Positions 11,980-22,975 of a stretch of DNA of 64,000 nucleotides are shown here, piece after piece. The notes beneath the pieces are model-generated. The model made no database searches and was not told the origin of the DNA. It worked only from the letters and a program-made list of their open reading frames with translations. Source of the DNA: Eutreptiella sp. 'Long Island Sound 2002'. Taxonomy: Eukaryota; Euglenozoa; Euglenophyceae; Eutreptiales; Eutreptiaceae. The translations under genes and the position numbers were made by a program. Positions within the stretch are counted from its first letter, which is position 1, and the number at the start of each line of letters is the position of its first letter. The stretch spans positions 189,876,951-189,940,950 of the forward strand of contig OZ038380.1 of assembly GCA_964036045.1 (NCBI GenBank). The letters run 5' to 3'.

Positions 11980-12112
11980 AATATGAAGTGTTTTGATGCT
12001 CTTTGCTTTGCCTGCCCAAACTTTGTGCCTGTGGTATTGGTTTCCATTGCGGCTTGCAACCAACGCCAGGTCTCGATACCAAGGCCGATAAAATACAGCT
12101 TACACGTTCAAA

Positions 12113-12560
12113 GCCATGAACTGTACTGGACAAGGACACAACTTGGAGGGCATAGAGGCGGCGTGCCGTGGAGTGGAGAATGAGACACACACACGTTGAA
12201 ACGGGGTGACACCACTAGGACACAAGAAGGACAAGTGACTCACGAGGTGGAGATAGGAAGATGAACAACGAGGCACACCAGTGGCACGCCACGGGGGCAC
12301 AAGGAGCGGGGGGCTAGCGGGGTTGCACGGTACGAAAAAGGGGGTGTTACTCCCCATTGCAAAGAGGGCGTGCGGCGAGGCACATATAGGGTGGCACGCG
12401 TGATCGTTGGGAGGGGGGGTGCTGCGTGCTACCGGTACAGGCAAGCTACTTGATGCTGCGTAGACGGGGAGTTCCCCGGCACAAGCGTTGCACGCTACAA
12501 GGCACCGAAGGAGTCATCAACAGGGGGAACTAGAACGTTTTTTTGGACTAGTTCCGTGAG
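12113..12560. repeat. Diverged duplicated segment D, copy 1
   Basis: Matches 15485-16012 with many substitutions and small indels but the same order of landmarks: 'gccatgaa-tgta', 'ctaggacacaag', 'ttactccccattgcaaagagggcg', 'gctgcgtagacgggg', 'acaagcgttgca'. No gene is visible. The match continues just beyond at 'aggcgagtaatcgtactacagtaaag' (12592), which corresponds to 15448. Confidence 0.75.
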
Positions 12561-12928
12561 CATTCTTGGAACCAAGGGAAGGCCAACTCAACAGGCGAGT
12601 AATCGTACTACAGTAAAGTGCCATCGCAAAGCCTTGGGAGGAGCCTTGGAGGGATGGAACAAAAGCGAGGGGAAATCATTTGACAATGGATCTTGAGACC
12701 ACTTTCATTGGCACTTCGGAGAAACATGCTTGGTCAGACTCACCACAGTGGGGCGCTAGGCCAGGGTCCTTGACGCCGACCCCCCACCCCTCCCTGGAAA
12801 CTGGCAGGGGAGTGCCGGACCGTTTGTGCCAAAGGCGCGAGGGGGAAATTTCGCCTGGTGTGGCATATGTGCCACAGGGTAAAAGGGGTGGAGCTGCTTT
12901 CCCCCCTTTTTTTTGAGCACGAGATTGT

Positions 12929-12964
12929 GCAAGACGAGGCGCTATACAAATGTCGTTTGTTGCT
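12929..12964 (-). repeat. Dispersed short motif, copy 2
   Basis: Same ~36-bp sequence as at 3873-3910 and 21074-21110. The minus strand reads ATNDICIAPRLAQSRA. A 130-codon minus-strand frame (12676-13068) contains it, but that frame is otherwise unrecognised. Confidence 0.7.
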
Positions 12965-13123
12965 CTTTGAAGATCCCACCCTCGAAGCTCAGCCCCGGTG
13001 TGTGGTACCCGAGGGTCCTCAGGGGGCATTTTGGGAGGTGTGTCAGTCAGCGCCTTACGGGTAAACACATTGGAAAATTAACCCACGGCGCAGATACTCC
13101 CCCAAAGGCAGAGTTAAGACTAA

Positions 13124-13393
13124 GAATGAGAACTTTTTTTTTTAAAAAAGACGTTGTGCGCACGTTGCGGAGAGAGCCCCCTCCCCCCCCAGCTCCTCCA
13201 AGGGGTTCGAAGCGTACATCAACTCCGTCTTGAAAAAAAGCATGGTTCGGCCTGGGTGGGGCGCCACTGGCAACAGTGGCCGGGAACTGACTCGGGGGTG
13301 CTATGCCCTTAAACAAAAATACCACCTACCATGCCCCCCCCCCCCAAATGCTTTGAAATTTCTTTACCCTGAAAGATATAATCAGCGCGAGAG
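13124..13393. repeat. Partial copy of duplicated segment R
   Basis: About 270 bp nearly identical to 16212-16480 and 17941-18210, running from the A/T-rich 'gagaact...ttaaa' through a C tract and 'ccactggcaacagtggc' to 'gaaagatataatcagcgc'. C and T homopolymer lengths differ between the three copies. Non-coding as far as I can see. The perfect stem CCACTG-GCAA-CAGTGG lies inside each copy. Confidence 0.85.
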
Positions 13394-14621
13394 GCGGTCA
13401 TTTTAAGCCAAATATGCTCGGGTATGGGACCCCCCCCCCCCGGGCCCTAGAAGTGGCAAGAAAGTGGGAGGGAGTCGGCATCTGGCCCATTGTCCTCCCC
13501 TCCCCCCGTGCTTTGGATAGTGTTCTGTCACATTGGTTCAGACTGATCAAGTGTCCCCTTATTTCCTCTCAGGTCTATGAAGGCCAGGCTCTGGATTGGT
13601 GGGGCACGCGAGACCGCAGCTGCAACCACAATCTCATTGACGGCTGTGAACAATGCCCCCATCATTATACCCAGCAAGGATGGTCAGTGATGAGGACAAG
13701 CACTTCGCATCTGCACTGCATGGTGCCTTCAACATTATAAATATGGATGCTTTGGAGGTGTTTCCCTGTATCCCCACAACTGGATGTTGACACCACTGCA
13801 CCCTGCACGCAGCTAGCCAACATGGTTATCTACCCTCTTTGCAATCTGGGGCAGGCAATGTGGGACTTGCAAGGGACAACATGGCAGAGACGGGTAACAC
13901 ACAGTGGAGGACAGGGTGCATGGGGTAATGGGTTGATGCATCAGTGCAACTGCACTGCACAGCAGAGCACAGCACGGCACGCCCCACCACAGCACAGCAT
14001 GCCACAGCACACCACAGTACATGACCGCACAGCACACGGCACCGCATCACAGAACTGCACAACATTTCAGGGGGAACCTAGTCTGAAAAGTAGTGCGCAG
14101 TGCGTGGGCAGTGCAAGGGTGCCCCCCAAGGGCAGCGAGGGGGGTGTTCTGGGGGGGGGGGGGGGGGCAACAACGGAGTGGGGGATTGCAGTGTGGTTCA
14201 TGGTGGTGTGCAGCACCCGTGTGGGAGCATTGGGCGTTTGGGTGTAGGGCCTGTGCAGACCCATCCCATGCAAACATTCGCGCCTCCTGTCCCACACCCT
14301 AGGGAATTTGGGCTTTCAACTGCAGTGGGGCTGTCGGGGTCAATAGAGCCCTGACCAAGGGAGGGGAGGGTCTGGGCAAAGGGCTCAATTCATATTCATC
14401 AGTCACTGTGAAGTCTGTTGACAAGGCGGCCAAAAACGTTTTAGGCATTGAGAAGGGTCTTTTTTTTTTGCCCGGAAGTGCATGCTTTTTCCTACCCCCC
14501 TGGACGCGCTGATTCCAAAAATACCATTTTCATTGTCTCTGAGCTGGGAGTTTGGGTCCCCTCTGGAGCCCAGGGGTTGGTCCGGTTGGATTTTGGGGGG
14601 CCCATCAATCTATCAACCCCC
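13394..14621. other. Non-coding mosaic with low-complexity tracts
   Basis: No supported gene. 13958-14050 is a run of CACAG/CACGG-type repeats, and 14148-14167 is an interrupted-at-most-once G tract of about 18. Open frames of 160-170 codons that cross these tracts have biased composition and are not credible as genes. Confidence 0.55.
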
Positions 14622-15016
14622 TTGCACTTGAAAGCCTGCCCACCGCTGCCCCAGCTCGTCCACCCCACCCTGCCTTGCACTGTTGTTCACCCTATCCTGC
14701 TCACCCACTGCACTGCCAAATTTGCACCCTGTGCCCTGCCCTGCCCAATCCTGCATCCCCTGCACTGCCTCGCCCACAGATCTCCTCTTGCCACCCCTAC
14801 AACTCCTGCACTTTCCAGGCCTGCATGGATCCATTCCTTGCCTCCTTCCACGAGTCCCATTCCGAGGACGTTTTCAGCAGGTGGCCTGGTCCTGATGAAC
14901 CTGCGCGCATGGGTGACACGCACAACCGCATCTCTGAGCAGGCAGAGTTGGAGTGGCTGCTGCAGCGCACGCGCGTCATCTGTGGCATGCACAACTTGCT
15001 CATGCAGTGTTACAGC
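14622..15016 (+). pseudogene. Duplicated gene fragment Q, copy 1
   Basis: Duplicated at 18222-18658. 14815-15016 reads like coding sequence: an exon-like block after 'ctttccag' encodes ACMDPFLASFHESHSEDVF, and the following block encodes RISEQAELEWLLQ and VICGMHNLLMQCY, with no stop. I do not recognise the protein. The 5' part (14622-14815) is a C/T-rich repeat of CCCTGCC-type words that looks like intron. The second copy has about 50 different bases at the junction between the two blocks, so at least one copy is broken or spliced differently. Confidence 0.5.
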
Positions 15017-15484
15017 CTCGGCAGCTCAAGAATGGTTGTCCCTCTCCGCTCTTCGAGGTGCCTTGCCGAAGGCAACAGAATTTCCCGCTGCGAAGTCCCC
15101 CCCCCCCCTGCTGCAACTTCAGCTTCAGTTATTTCCGTCTACATACTGGCTGCCAGTTTCGCTTACTCCTGTTGCAGTTTCAGCATCTTCTGGTGCCTCT
15201 GCAGGTGATTTCTCACACTGTCATTGTAGCTGCTAATAGGGTGAAGGCACTCCATTTGCATTGGGCCAGTAAATGGAAGTGCAAGGGTCGTGATCGAGCT
15301 TCAGAGGCTACCCGGCAGGTATATCTTCCAGCTAGCACAGCACAGCACAACACCTGCATAAGCATCGTAATCCCCATCCCAATCTGCTTCTTCGTCGACC
15401 TGAGCATGGTGTGCTGTGGTGTGGTGTGGTGTGGTGTGCCAACTCTACAGGCGAGTAATTGTAATGCAGTAAAGTAAGCATGAG

Positions 15485-16012
15485 AGCCATGAATTGTAGG
15501 GGACAGCCGCAATTGGCCGCAAGGCACAGAGGCAGCATGCCATGGAGCAGAGGACAAGACACTCGCACCCGGAAAGGGGGTGGGCACACCGCTAGGACAC
15601 AAGACGCAGAGGTGACTCCATGGGGGGAGATAGGGGGGGGTGCACTACGAGGCACAAGAGTGGTATGCCATGGGGGCAAGAGTAGATGGGGGGTGTTGGG
15701 ACCTAAAGGGGTCACGTCGCGGGGAAGAGGGGGTGTTACACCCCATTGCAAAGAGGGCGCGCAGCAGGGGATACACGGGGGGGGGGGTCATGCGCGAGGG
15801 CAGGGAGTAGCATGCTATAGAACACAAAGGGGCATGCAATGGGGCGCAGCGGGCAACACACCATTGAGAACTGTTGTCTAGGGGGTGTTGACGGCCGGGG
15901 AGGGCACCTGCGGGGCTAGAAGAAGATGCTCAATGCTGCGTAGAGGGGGTGTTCCCACGGAGCACAAGCTTTGCATGCTACAACACATACAAGGAGCCAA
16001 ACAGGGGGACAT
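15485..16012. repeat. Diverged duplicated segment D, copy 2
   Basis: Counterpart of 12113-12560. It leads directly into segment R copy 1. A GTGTG-type low-complexity stretch (15411-15438) precedes it. Confidence 0.75.
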
Positions 16013-16603
16013 GGTATTTTGGGTTGCTTCCGGGAGCACTGTTGAAACCAACAAACCCCCACGTTTGGGCAGCTGGGGGACACCCCGCCATGCATAACGG
16101 AGGTGCAAAGCGGAGTATAGCATGTGGTTCACCAAAGGCACATAGGGTAGGTAGGTGGGGCTAGCGATGTGCATGCATAGTACATACTCGCGTTGTGGGC
16201 ACTTAGTGTGCAATGAGAACTTGTTTTTTAAAAAGACGTTGTGCGCACGTTGCGGAGAGAGCCCCCCCCCCCCCCCCGCTCCTCCAAGGGGTTCGAAGCG
16301 TACATCAACTCCGTCTTGAAAAAAAGCATGGTTCGGCCTGGGTGGGGCGCCACTGGCAACAGTGGCCGGGAACTGACTCGGGGGTGCTATGCCCTTAAAC
16401 AAAAATACCACCTACCATGCCCCCCCCCCCCCAAAATGCTTTGAAATTTCTTTACCCTGAAAGATATAATCAGCGCAAGAGGCCCCGCCCGCACTTGAAA
16501 GCCTGCCCACCGCTGCCCCAGCTCGTCCACCCCACCCTGCCTTGCACTGTTGTTCACCCTACCCTGCTCACCCACTGCACTGCCATATTTGCACCCTGTG
16601 CCC
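16013..16603. repeat. 591-bp direct repeat R, left copy
   Basis: Matches 17742-18332 at a constant offset of 1,729 bases with almost no differences. The two copies bracket the GNAT-SET fragment. R itself is composite: its middle resembles 13124-13393 and its end resembles the start of segment Q. Confidence 0.92.
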
Positions 16604-17744
16604 AATGTGGTTCTACACCCTTTGCTCTTATAGGTACGCACTTTGGTTTGCCGAAGGACCACTACTTGATGGGAAGGACCCCATCAATCATGCCCTTTGT
16701 GCCGAGTGTGATGGCAGTTGGTTGCGATCCTTGTATGCAAGTTCTGGCCGAATATTTTGCTTGTATCTGGGTACGAGACCAATTGGTTTTGTCATATTTC
16801 ATCTGCAACAAGACTTTGTTATAGTTGCCACTTGTATTGTTCACCCAGAATTTAGGCGGAAAGGGTGTTGCTCCGTTCTAATGGCCATCTTGTCCTTTCT
16901 TTGTGCAAGCAATTCACGACCTCATATTGTTGGCCAAGCTCAACTGAGCAACACGGCACCATGGTCTGCAGTTGGTGGTGAGAGGTTGCCTGATGATGCA
17001 CCCTTGCTCCAATCGTTTCGCGAACATGCTGTATATGTAGAGGACGCACATTGGAACTTCTGCATTGACGCTAAGGCTACCACCCTAAAGGACAACATTG
17101 TGGTTTTGTGGCAAAAGCTTTTGCAGCTCAAGCCCAACATATTTGACCCCATCGTTCCTCTTGCCCCTCCAGCCCATTTGCCAAGTTTGCATGGTTCTAG
17201 AGAGCAGAGTGTATCAGCTTCTCGTTATGTGGCTGCAACCGAAGTAAGTGCCGTAGGGGCCATTTTTGTTGGGCCTACGGCCTCTCCTCATTCCAGAGTA
17301 GTGAAGCATCTTTGTGAACACAACTATTGGATGACCCCTTCTAAGTCAAAAGACCCCCCCCTTTGTGTAGCGGACTCAACCATTGGAGAACATGCAGGTA
17401 AGGGTGTTTTTTATGTTGGGCATATGACGATTCCTGGAAACTGCAAGATTCTAGGAATTTATTCAGGGAGAGATGTAGGCCGCCATGTGCCAGGACAAGA
17501 TACTTCATACTATCATCCCACCACGCGCGGGCATTTGCTTGATGGGATGCGCAAAGTGGACGATATTCCTCCCCTTGTGCAAAAGGTGGGATGTGAGGTG
17601 GGGCACAATGTTGTTGCATCATTTGTGAATCACAAGCCACATGGTGTGGCCTCCAATGTTGAAATGGTATTTGTAGAGGCCCTTGAGATACGTGGCAAAA
17701 GACTCAGGGCATTTCACAGCCATCCAGTGTTGGATACTACGGGT
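16603..17744 (+). pseudogene. Truncated duplicate of the GNAT-SET exon
   Basis: Corresponds to 9790-10931 at a constant offset of 6,813 bases with no indel. I see only two substitutions (near 17049 and 17726). The copy begins 31 bases inside the intron before the last exon and keeps its splice acceptor, so it arose at DNA level and is not a retrocopy. It retains the GNAT-like part and the Asn-His core of SET, but stops before the GDELFLKY motif. The frame runs on into segment R and ends 10 codons later (17774). With part of the SET fold missing, methyltransferase activity is unlikely. An in-frame ATG at 16542 lies in R, so a chimeric ORF of 410 codons (16542-17774) exists, but I see no reason to think it is expressed. 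Confidence 0.85.
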
Positions 17745-18332
17745 ATTTTGGGTTGCTTCCGGGAGCACTGTTGAAACCAACAAACCCCCACGTTTGGGCA
17801 GCTGGGGGACACCCCGCCATGCATAACGGAGGTGCAAAGCGGAGTATAGCATGTGGTTCACCAAAGGCACATAGGGTAGGTAGGTGGGGCTAGCGATGTG
17901 CATGCATAGTACATACTCGCGCTGTGGGCACTTAGTGTGCAATGAGAACTTGTTTTTTAAAAAGACGTTGTGCGCACGTTGCGGAGAGAGCCCCCCCCCC
18001 CCCCCCGCTCCTCCAAGGGGTTCGAAGCGTACATCAACTCCGTCTTGAAAAAAAGCATGGTTCGGCCTGGGTGGGGCGCCACTGGCAACAGTGGCCGGGA
18101 ACTGACTCGGGGGTGCTATGCCCTTAAACAAAAATACCACCTACCATGCCCCCCCCCCCCAAAAATGCTTTGAAATTTCTTTACCCTGAAAGATATAATC
18201 AGCGCAAGAGGCCCCGCCCGCACTTGAAAGCCTGCCCACCGCTGCCCCAGCTCGTCCACCCCACCCTGCCTTGCACTGTTGTTCACCCTACCCTGCTCAC
18301 CCACTGCACTGCCATATTTGCACCCTGTGCCC
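17742..18332. repeat. 591-bp direct repeat R, right copy
   Basis: Counterpart of 16013-16603. It overlaps the end of the captured exon by the three bases GGT and continues without a break into segment Q copy 2. Confidence 0.92.
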
Positions 18333-18658
18333 TGCCCTGCCCAATCCTACATCCCCTGCACTGCCTCGCCCACAGATCTCCTCTTGCCACCCCTACAACT
18401 CCTGCACTTTCCAGGCCTGCATGGATCCATTCCTTGCCTCCTTCCACGAGTCCCATTCCGAGGACGTTTTCACCAAGTGGCCATGCCTGGCCCGCTCCGT
18501 TATCACCACTACTTGATCATGGTTGTGCTGGTCCTGATGAACCTGCGCGCATGGGTGACACGCACAACCGCATCTCTGAGCAGGCAGAGTTGGAGTGGCT
18601 GCTGCAGCGCACGCGCGTCATCTGTGGCATGCACAACTTGCTCATGCAGTGTTACAGC
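18222..18658 (+). pseudogene. Duplicated gene fragment Q, copy 2
   Basis: Counterpart of 14622-15016. The blocks encoding FLASFHESHSEDVF and RISEQAELEWLLQ are kept, but about 50 bases at 18475-18528 differ from copy 1 and contain a stop in the first block's frame (TACTTGA). Function unknown. Confidence 0.5.
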
Positions 18659-18825
18659 CGTTGGCGCTCCCGACGCACGCCAGCCCATACACTGTGGGGG
18701 TGCTGGTCTGGCACAGTGCCACGCAGGCGGTGCTGGGCATCGGGTTGCAGACCTTCTTCGTGGTGGACCCCCCGCCCTGGGGCGTGTTGTTTGTCACGCC
18801 TCAGAGCGGTATGTGCCTGACACCG
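18659..18825 (+). CDS. Isolated exon-like block, product unknown
   Basis: After 'gttacag' a block of about 50 codons reads as plausible protein (VGVLVWHSATQAVLGIGL then QTFFVVDPPPWGVLFVTPQS) and ends near a GTATGT-type donor at about 18809. It is hydrophobic and could continue the Q fragment protein. I do not recognise the family, and the continuation downstream (18965-19015) is uncertain. Confidence 0.35.
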
Positions 18826-19017
18826 CGCAGTCAGGGCTGATTCGGGGGGGGGGGGGGGCTACCATTGTTGAGATGGTTGAGAAACCAAGAATTTGCGGCC
18901 TTCCAGCGGTGTGGGGGGGGGGGTTCGACAGGGGTGAAGTTCGTCGGGGAAATTTTCGTTTTTCAGATTGGTGCCGAATCATGGCGTGTGCACAGTGCGT
19001 TGGCGTACTGCAGGCCC

Positions 19018-19114
19018 ACTAAAAAAAAATATTCTGCGCTAAAAAAAAGTATTCCGCGCTAAAAAAAAATACCCAGGCATTTTTTTTCTGCGCGCAGTAT
19101 TTTTTTTTTAGCGC
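19018..19114. repeat. A/T-tract repeats with a 17-bp inverted repeat
   Basis: Three A-tracts separated by 'tattcYgcgct' are followed by the inverse. GCGCTAAAAAAAAATAC at 19056-19072 can pair with 19097-19114 with a single T bulge, leaving a 24-base loop that contains CTGCGCGCAG, itself a palindrome. No gene is involved. Confidence 0.8.
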
Positions 19115-19189
19115 AAATGCCGCAAATTCTATTGCCTTCGGCAAGTCCACCTCGCAGAGCATCTACTCCAAGCAACACACACCCAAAAT

Positions 19190-20130
19190 AGGGTATAAAC
19201 TACATAAATACGGGCTAAAACATGCTTTGCATAGCTTGGATGATCATTTTACGTGATCACGATATCAAAAAAATAAGTTTCCAAAACTTCGATTTTTGAG
19301 CTGCCCAGGGTGAAAAATTGTATGAGCAGGTTGTGGGTGTACCCATCCCTTGGAAGCCCGCCCCCCCCCCCAAGCCAATACCCAAATCGGGTGAAAAACA
19401 CGTAACTATGGCCTAAAACATGCTTTACATACCTTGGATGGCCATTTTAGGTGATTACAATATCAAAAAAACAAGTTTCATAAACTTCGATTTTTGAGCT
19501 GCCAAGGGCGAAAAATTGCATAAGCAGGTTGTGTACCAATCCCTTGGGAGACCCCCCCCCCCCCCCCCGGACCTAATACCAAAATCGGATGAAAAACACG
19601 TAAATACGGCCTAAAACATGCTTTACATACCTTGGATGGTCATTTTAGGTGGTCACAATATCAAAAAGACCAGTTTCGAAAACTTCGATTTTTGAGCTGC
19701 CCTGAGTAAAAAACTGCATAACCACGTTGTGTACCAATCCCTTGGGAGAACCCCCCCCCCCCCCCCGGGACCTAATACCCAAATAGGGTGAAAAACATCC
19801 AAATACGGCCTAGAACATGCTTTACATAGCTTGGATGGTCATTTTAAGTGGTCACAATATCCAAAAAACAAGTTTCAGAAACTTCGATTTTTGAGCTGCC
19901 CAGGGTGAAAAACTGCATAAGCAGGTTGTGTACCAATCCCTTGGGAGACCCCCCCCCCCCCACCCAATACCCAAATAAGGTGAAAAACACGTAAATACGG
20001 CCTAAAACATGCTTTACATACCTTGGATGGTCATTGTAGGTGATGACAATATCAAAAAAACAAGTTTCGAAAACTTCGATTTTTGAGCTGTCCAAGGTGA
20101 AAAACTGCATAAGCAGGTTGTGTACCGGCC
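19190..20130. repeat. Tandem repeat, period about 196-200 bp, five units
   Basis: The landmark 'cttcgatttttgagctg' occurs at about 19288, 19484, 19684, 19884 and 20075. Each unit also has 'acatgctttacata', 'ttggatggtcatttta', 'aagcaggttgtgtacc' and a C tract of 10-18 after 'cccttgggaga'. Units are diverged by substitutions and C-tract length. It is unrelated to the ~203-bp satellite despite the similar length. Confidence 0.9.
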
Positions 20131-21192
20131 CATTCACTAGGCCATTATTGGTGGAAACAGACATTTCACGTCTTTGGCACGGGCATTAACCGGCCCTAAG
20201 CAAGGCTACAGACTGCAAAAAAGGTCCTTTTGTATCCTAGTAGGCATATACTGTCACAGCATCCCTACTCACACCCCTCAGAGTGGGTACCACGGGGTCA
20301 TCGGGTTTGCCAAAACCCCCAACATAGCAAAAATGGCTAAAAAGTGCATAAACTGCGTAAGCGCTCGTCCCACTTCGCCCCATACAAACCCAATGGAGTC
20401 GGGACCGGGAAACACTTTTTCGGCTCAAAATCAAAAAAAACCAAAAGATTCATGATTTTCGACCCAAAAAAAGGGGGGGTCATTTTTTCGACATTTTTGA
20501 CCCCCCCCCCCACCCCCCCACCCCCCCCCCCCTCCCACAAAACCTTAAAAAAGTGGGTTTCAAGTGGGGGGGTCTGGGGGGCTCCGGACCAAAAACTCAT
20601 TGGGGGATGCGTTTATTGGACAAAAAAATGATTTTACAAGGGGTTAAACTAACAATTCAACCCCTTGGGGTAGGGTACGCGAATAGGCCCAAAAATGCCA
20701 AAATGGGGGGGTATGTGGCGTTTTCCCCTATATACGCCTGCCTGGCTTTGATCTAACAACCTCTGCGAGGTGATTTTAGAAGTGGTCAAAAAAGTGTTAT
20801 GGGCGATTCCCTAGGCACCTGTGGGGGACCGTGGTGTGTGCGGGGACCCCATGACGGCACGGGTGATGAAGCAAGTTTGATTTTGACCCCCCCCCCCCCC
20901 CCTCAGCTTGGATTTACACCCTGGTTTCACCCATTTCTACCTTTTTACGCATTCCCACCACATCCACTCTTTTTCTGGGTTGATTGCTCCCCACCCACAG
21001 GGGACACTGACCTGTGAGGCTTGCCACCAACCCCCCGCCCACCCCTCTAGACCCCCTCTGGAGCGCCAGATTAGCAAGACGAGGCGCTATACAAATGTCG
21101 TTTGTTGCCCAGACATGTTAAATGCAATTGTCAGCTTGAGTTGTCTGGTTAACTCCATTCAATGCACAGCATTCTATGGACCGCCCCCCCCC
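20131..21192. other. Non-coding stretch before the palindrome
   Basis: No gene recognised. It contains long C tracts at 20503-20532, 20888-20902 and 21184-21200, and A-rich runs. The third copy of the dispersed ATNDICIAPRLA motif lies at 21074-21110 on the minus strand. Confidence 0.6.
21074..21110 (-). repeat. Dispersed short motif, copy 3
   Basis: Same sequence as 12929-12964 with only edge differences. The minus strand reads ATNDICIAPRLANLA. It sits about 80 bases outside the left end of the palindrome. Confidence 0.7.
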
Positions 21193-21272
21193 CCCCCCCC
21201 ACCTTCTCGCTGCAGACAGTGCCCAGCAGTCTATGGGCGCAATTCTGTTCCGGGATGCAGGTGGTCATATCA

Positions 21273-22975
21273 GAGAGTTCATCGCAGAGGATCACAGGGA
21301 CTATCTGAATGTTGTAAAGTAGGGTACTCAGCCACTTTGGCCAGAGTCCATGTGCACAGATTCATCTGCTCAGAGAACAGAGGGAACAGGGGTCTTCCTT
21401 CGCTGGGGGACCTGTGCAGAGAGGTCATTTGAACGGATCATACATAATGCCTGAATTTTGTGAAGTAGGGCACTTAGCCACCTTGGCCAGAGCCCAGGGG
21501 CACAATTTCAAGGGTTGCGGTCAGGTGCTCGCAGTGGAGGGCTCTGAGTGCACGATCAAGTGGCAGACAGAAAAGACTGGGCACAGCCTTCATGTGTGCC
21601 TGCTGGTTTTGCTTGCATGTTCACTGAATTCACAGTATTTTTTGTCATGCGAACCCAGATAGAGGACTAATTGCAGAATGGTGCAAAGGGGCAAAGCAGT
21701 GACAATCCAGGGTGTATGACGGGCAACCCACTGATTCATCTCAGCCTTCGATCTTCACCCCGCTGTTTTTATTGAGCGGCCTACAAGCTTGGCAGTTTCC
21801 CACTGCAGTACTTGGGTTCAGACTCAGTCAATCAGGGGTTGCAGATGTCCTGTTGCAACTGAAACAGGCACTGCATCATGGCTTTTGTCTTCGTGCAAGT
21901 GTGCCAGGTGGGGCAGGGTGTTATTTAGAAAATTGCAGGTTTCATTGGTTATCGCAGGGAAGGGTTGGAAAGATGTGTTCAAGCATTTTTGAGTGGGTTC
22001 AAAACTGTTGTAGGAATGTGCAAGATTGAAACGAGTGCTTTTCTAGGCAATTTTGGACTACCCACACACAGAGAGTTCATCGCAGAGGATCACAGGGACT
22101 ATCTGAATGTTGTAAAGTAGGGTACTCAGCCACTTTGGCCAGAGTCCATGTGCACAGATTCATCTGCTCAGAGAACAGAGGGAACAGGGGTCTTCCTTCG
22201 CTGGGGGACCTGTGCAGAGAGGTCATTTGAACGGATCATACATAATGCCTGAATTTTGTGAAGTAGGGTATTTAGCCACCTTGGCCAGAGCCCAGGGGCA
22301 CAATTTCAAGGGTTGCGGTCAGGTGCTCGCAGTGGAGGGCTCTGAGTGCACGATCAAGTGGCAGACAGAAAAGACTGGGCACAGCCTTCATGTGTGCCTG
22401 CTGGTTTTGCTTGCATGTTCACTGAATTCACAGTATTTTTTGTCATGCGAACCCAGATAGAGGACTAATTGCAGAATGGTGCAAAGGGGCAAAGCAGTGA
22501 CAATCCAGGGTGTATGACGGGCAACCCACTGATTCATCTCAGCCTTCGATCTTCACCCCGCTGTTTTTATTGAGCGGCCTACAAGCTTGGCAGTTTCCCA
22601 CTGCAGTACTTGGGTTCAGACTCAGTCAATCAGGGGTTGCAGATGTCCTGTTGCAACTGAAACAGGCACTGCATCATGGGTTTTGTCTTCGTGCAAGTGT
22701 GCCAGGTGGGGCAGGGTGTTATTTAGAAAATTGCAGGTTTCATTGGTTATCGCAGGGAAGGGTTGGAAAGATGTGTTCAAGCATTTTTGAGTGGGTTCAA
22801 AACTGTTGTAGGAATGTGCAAGATTGAAACGAGTGCTTTTCTAGGCAATTTTGGACTACCCACACACAGAGAGTTCATCGCAGAGGATCACAGGGACTAT
22901 CTGAATGTTGTAAAGTAGGGTACTCAGCCACTTTGGCCAGAGTCCATGTGCACAGATTCATCTGCTCAGAGAACA
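21273..22975. repeat. 798-bp tandem duplication (left arm)
   Basis: The landmark 'gagagttcatcgcagagg' occurs at about 21273, 22071 and 22869, giving two full units and a start of a third. Units differ at very few sites (for example 'catggctttt' against 'catgggtttt'), and those differences are mirrored in the right arm at 31147-32848. The 105-codon open frames at 21712-22029 and 22510-22827 are identical to each other but match nothing I know. Confidence 0.93.

Noticed and set aside
13747-14247. 166-codon ORF
   Set aside because: It crosses CACAG repeats and a poly-G tract. Its composition follows the repeats.
16542-17774. Second working GNAT-SET gene
   Set aside because: The copy stops before the last SET motif, lacks the upstream exons, and its start codon comes from unrelated repeat R.
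16013-18332. R copies as LTRs of a retroelement carrying the exon
   Set aside because: No TG...CA ends, primer-binding site, polypurine tract or retroelement gene. R is itself a mosaic of neighbouring segments.
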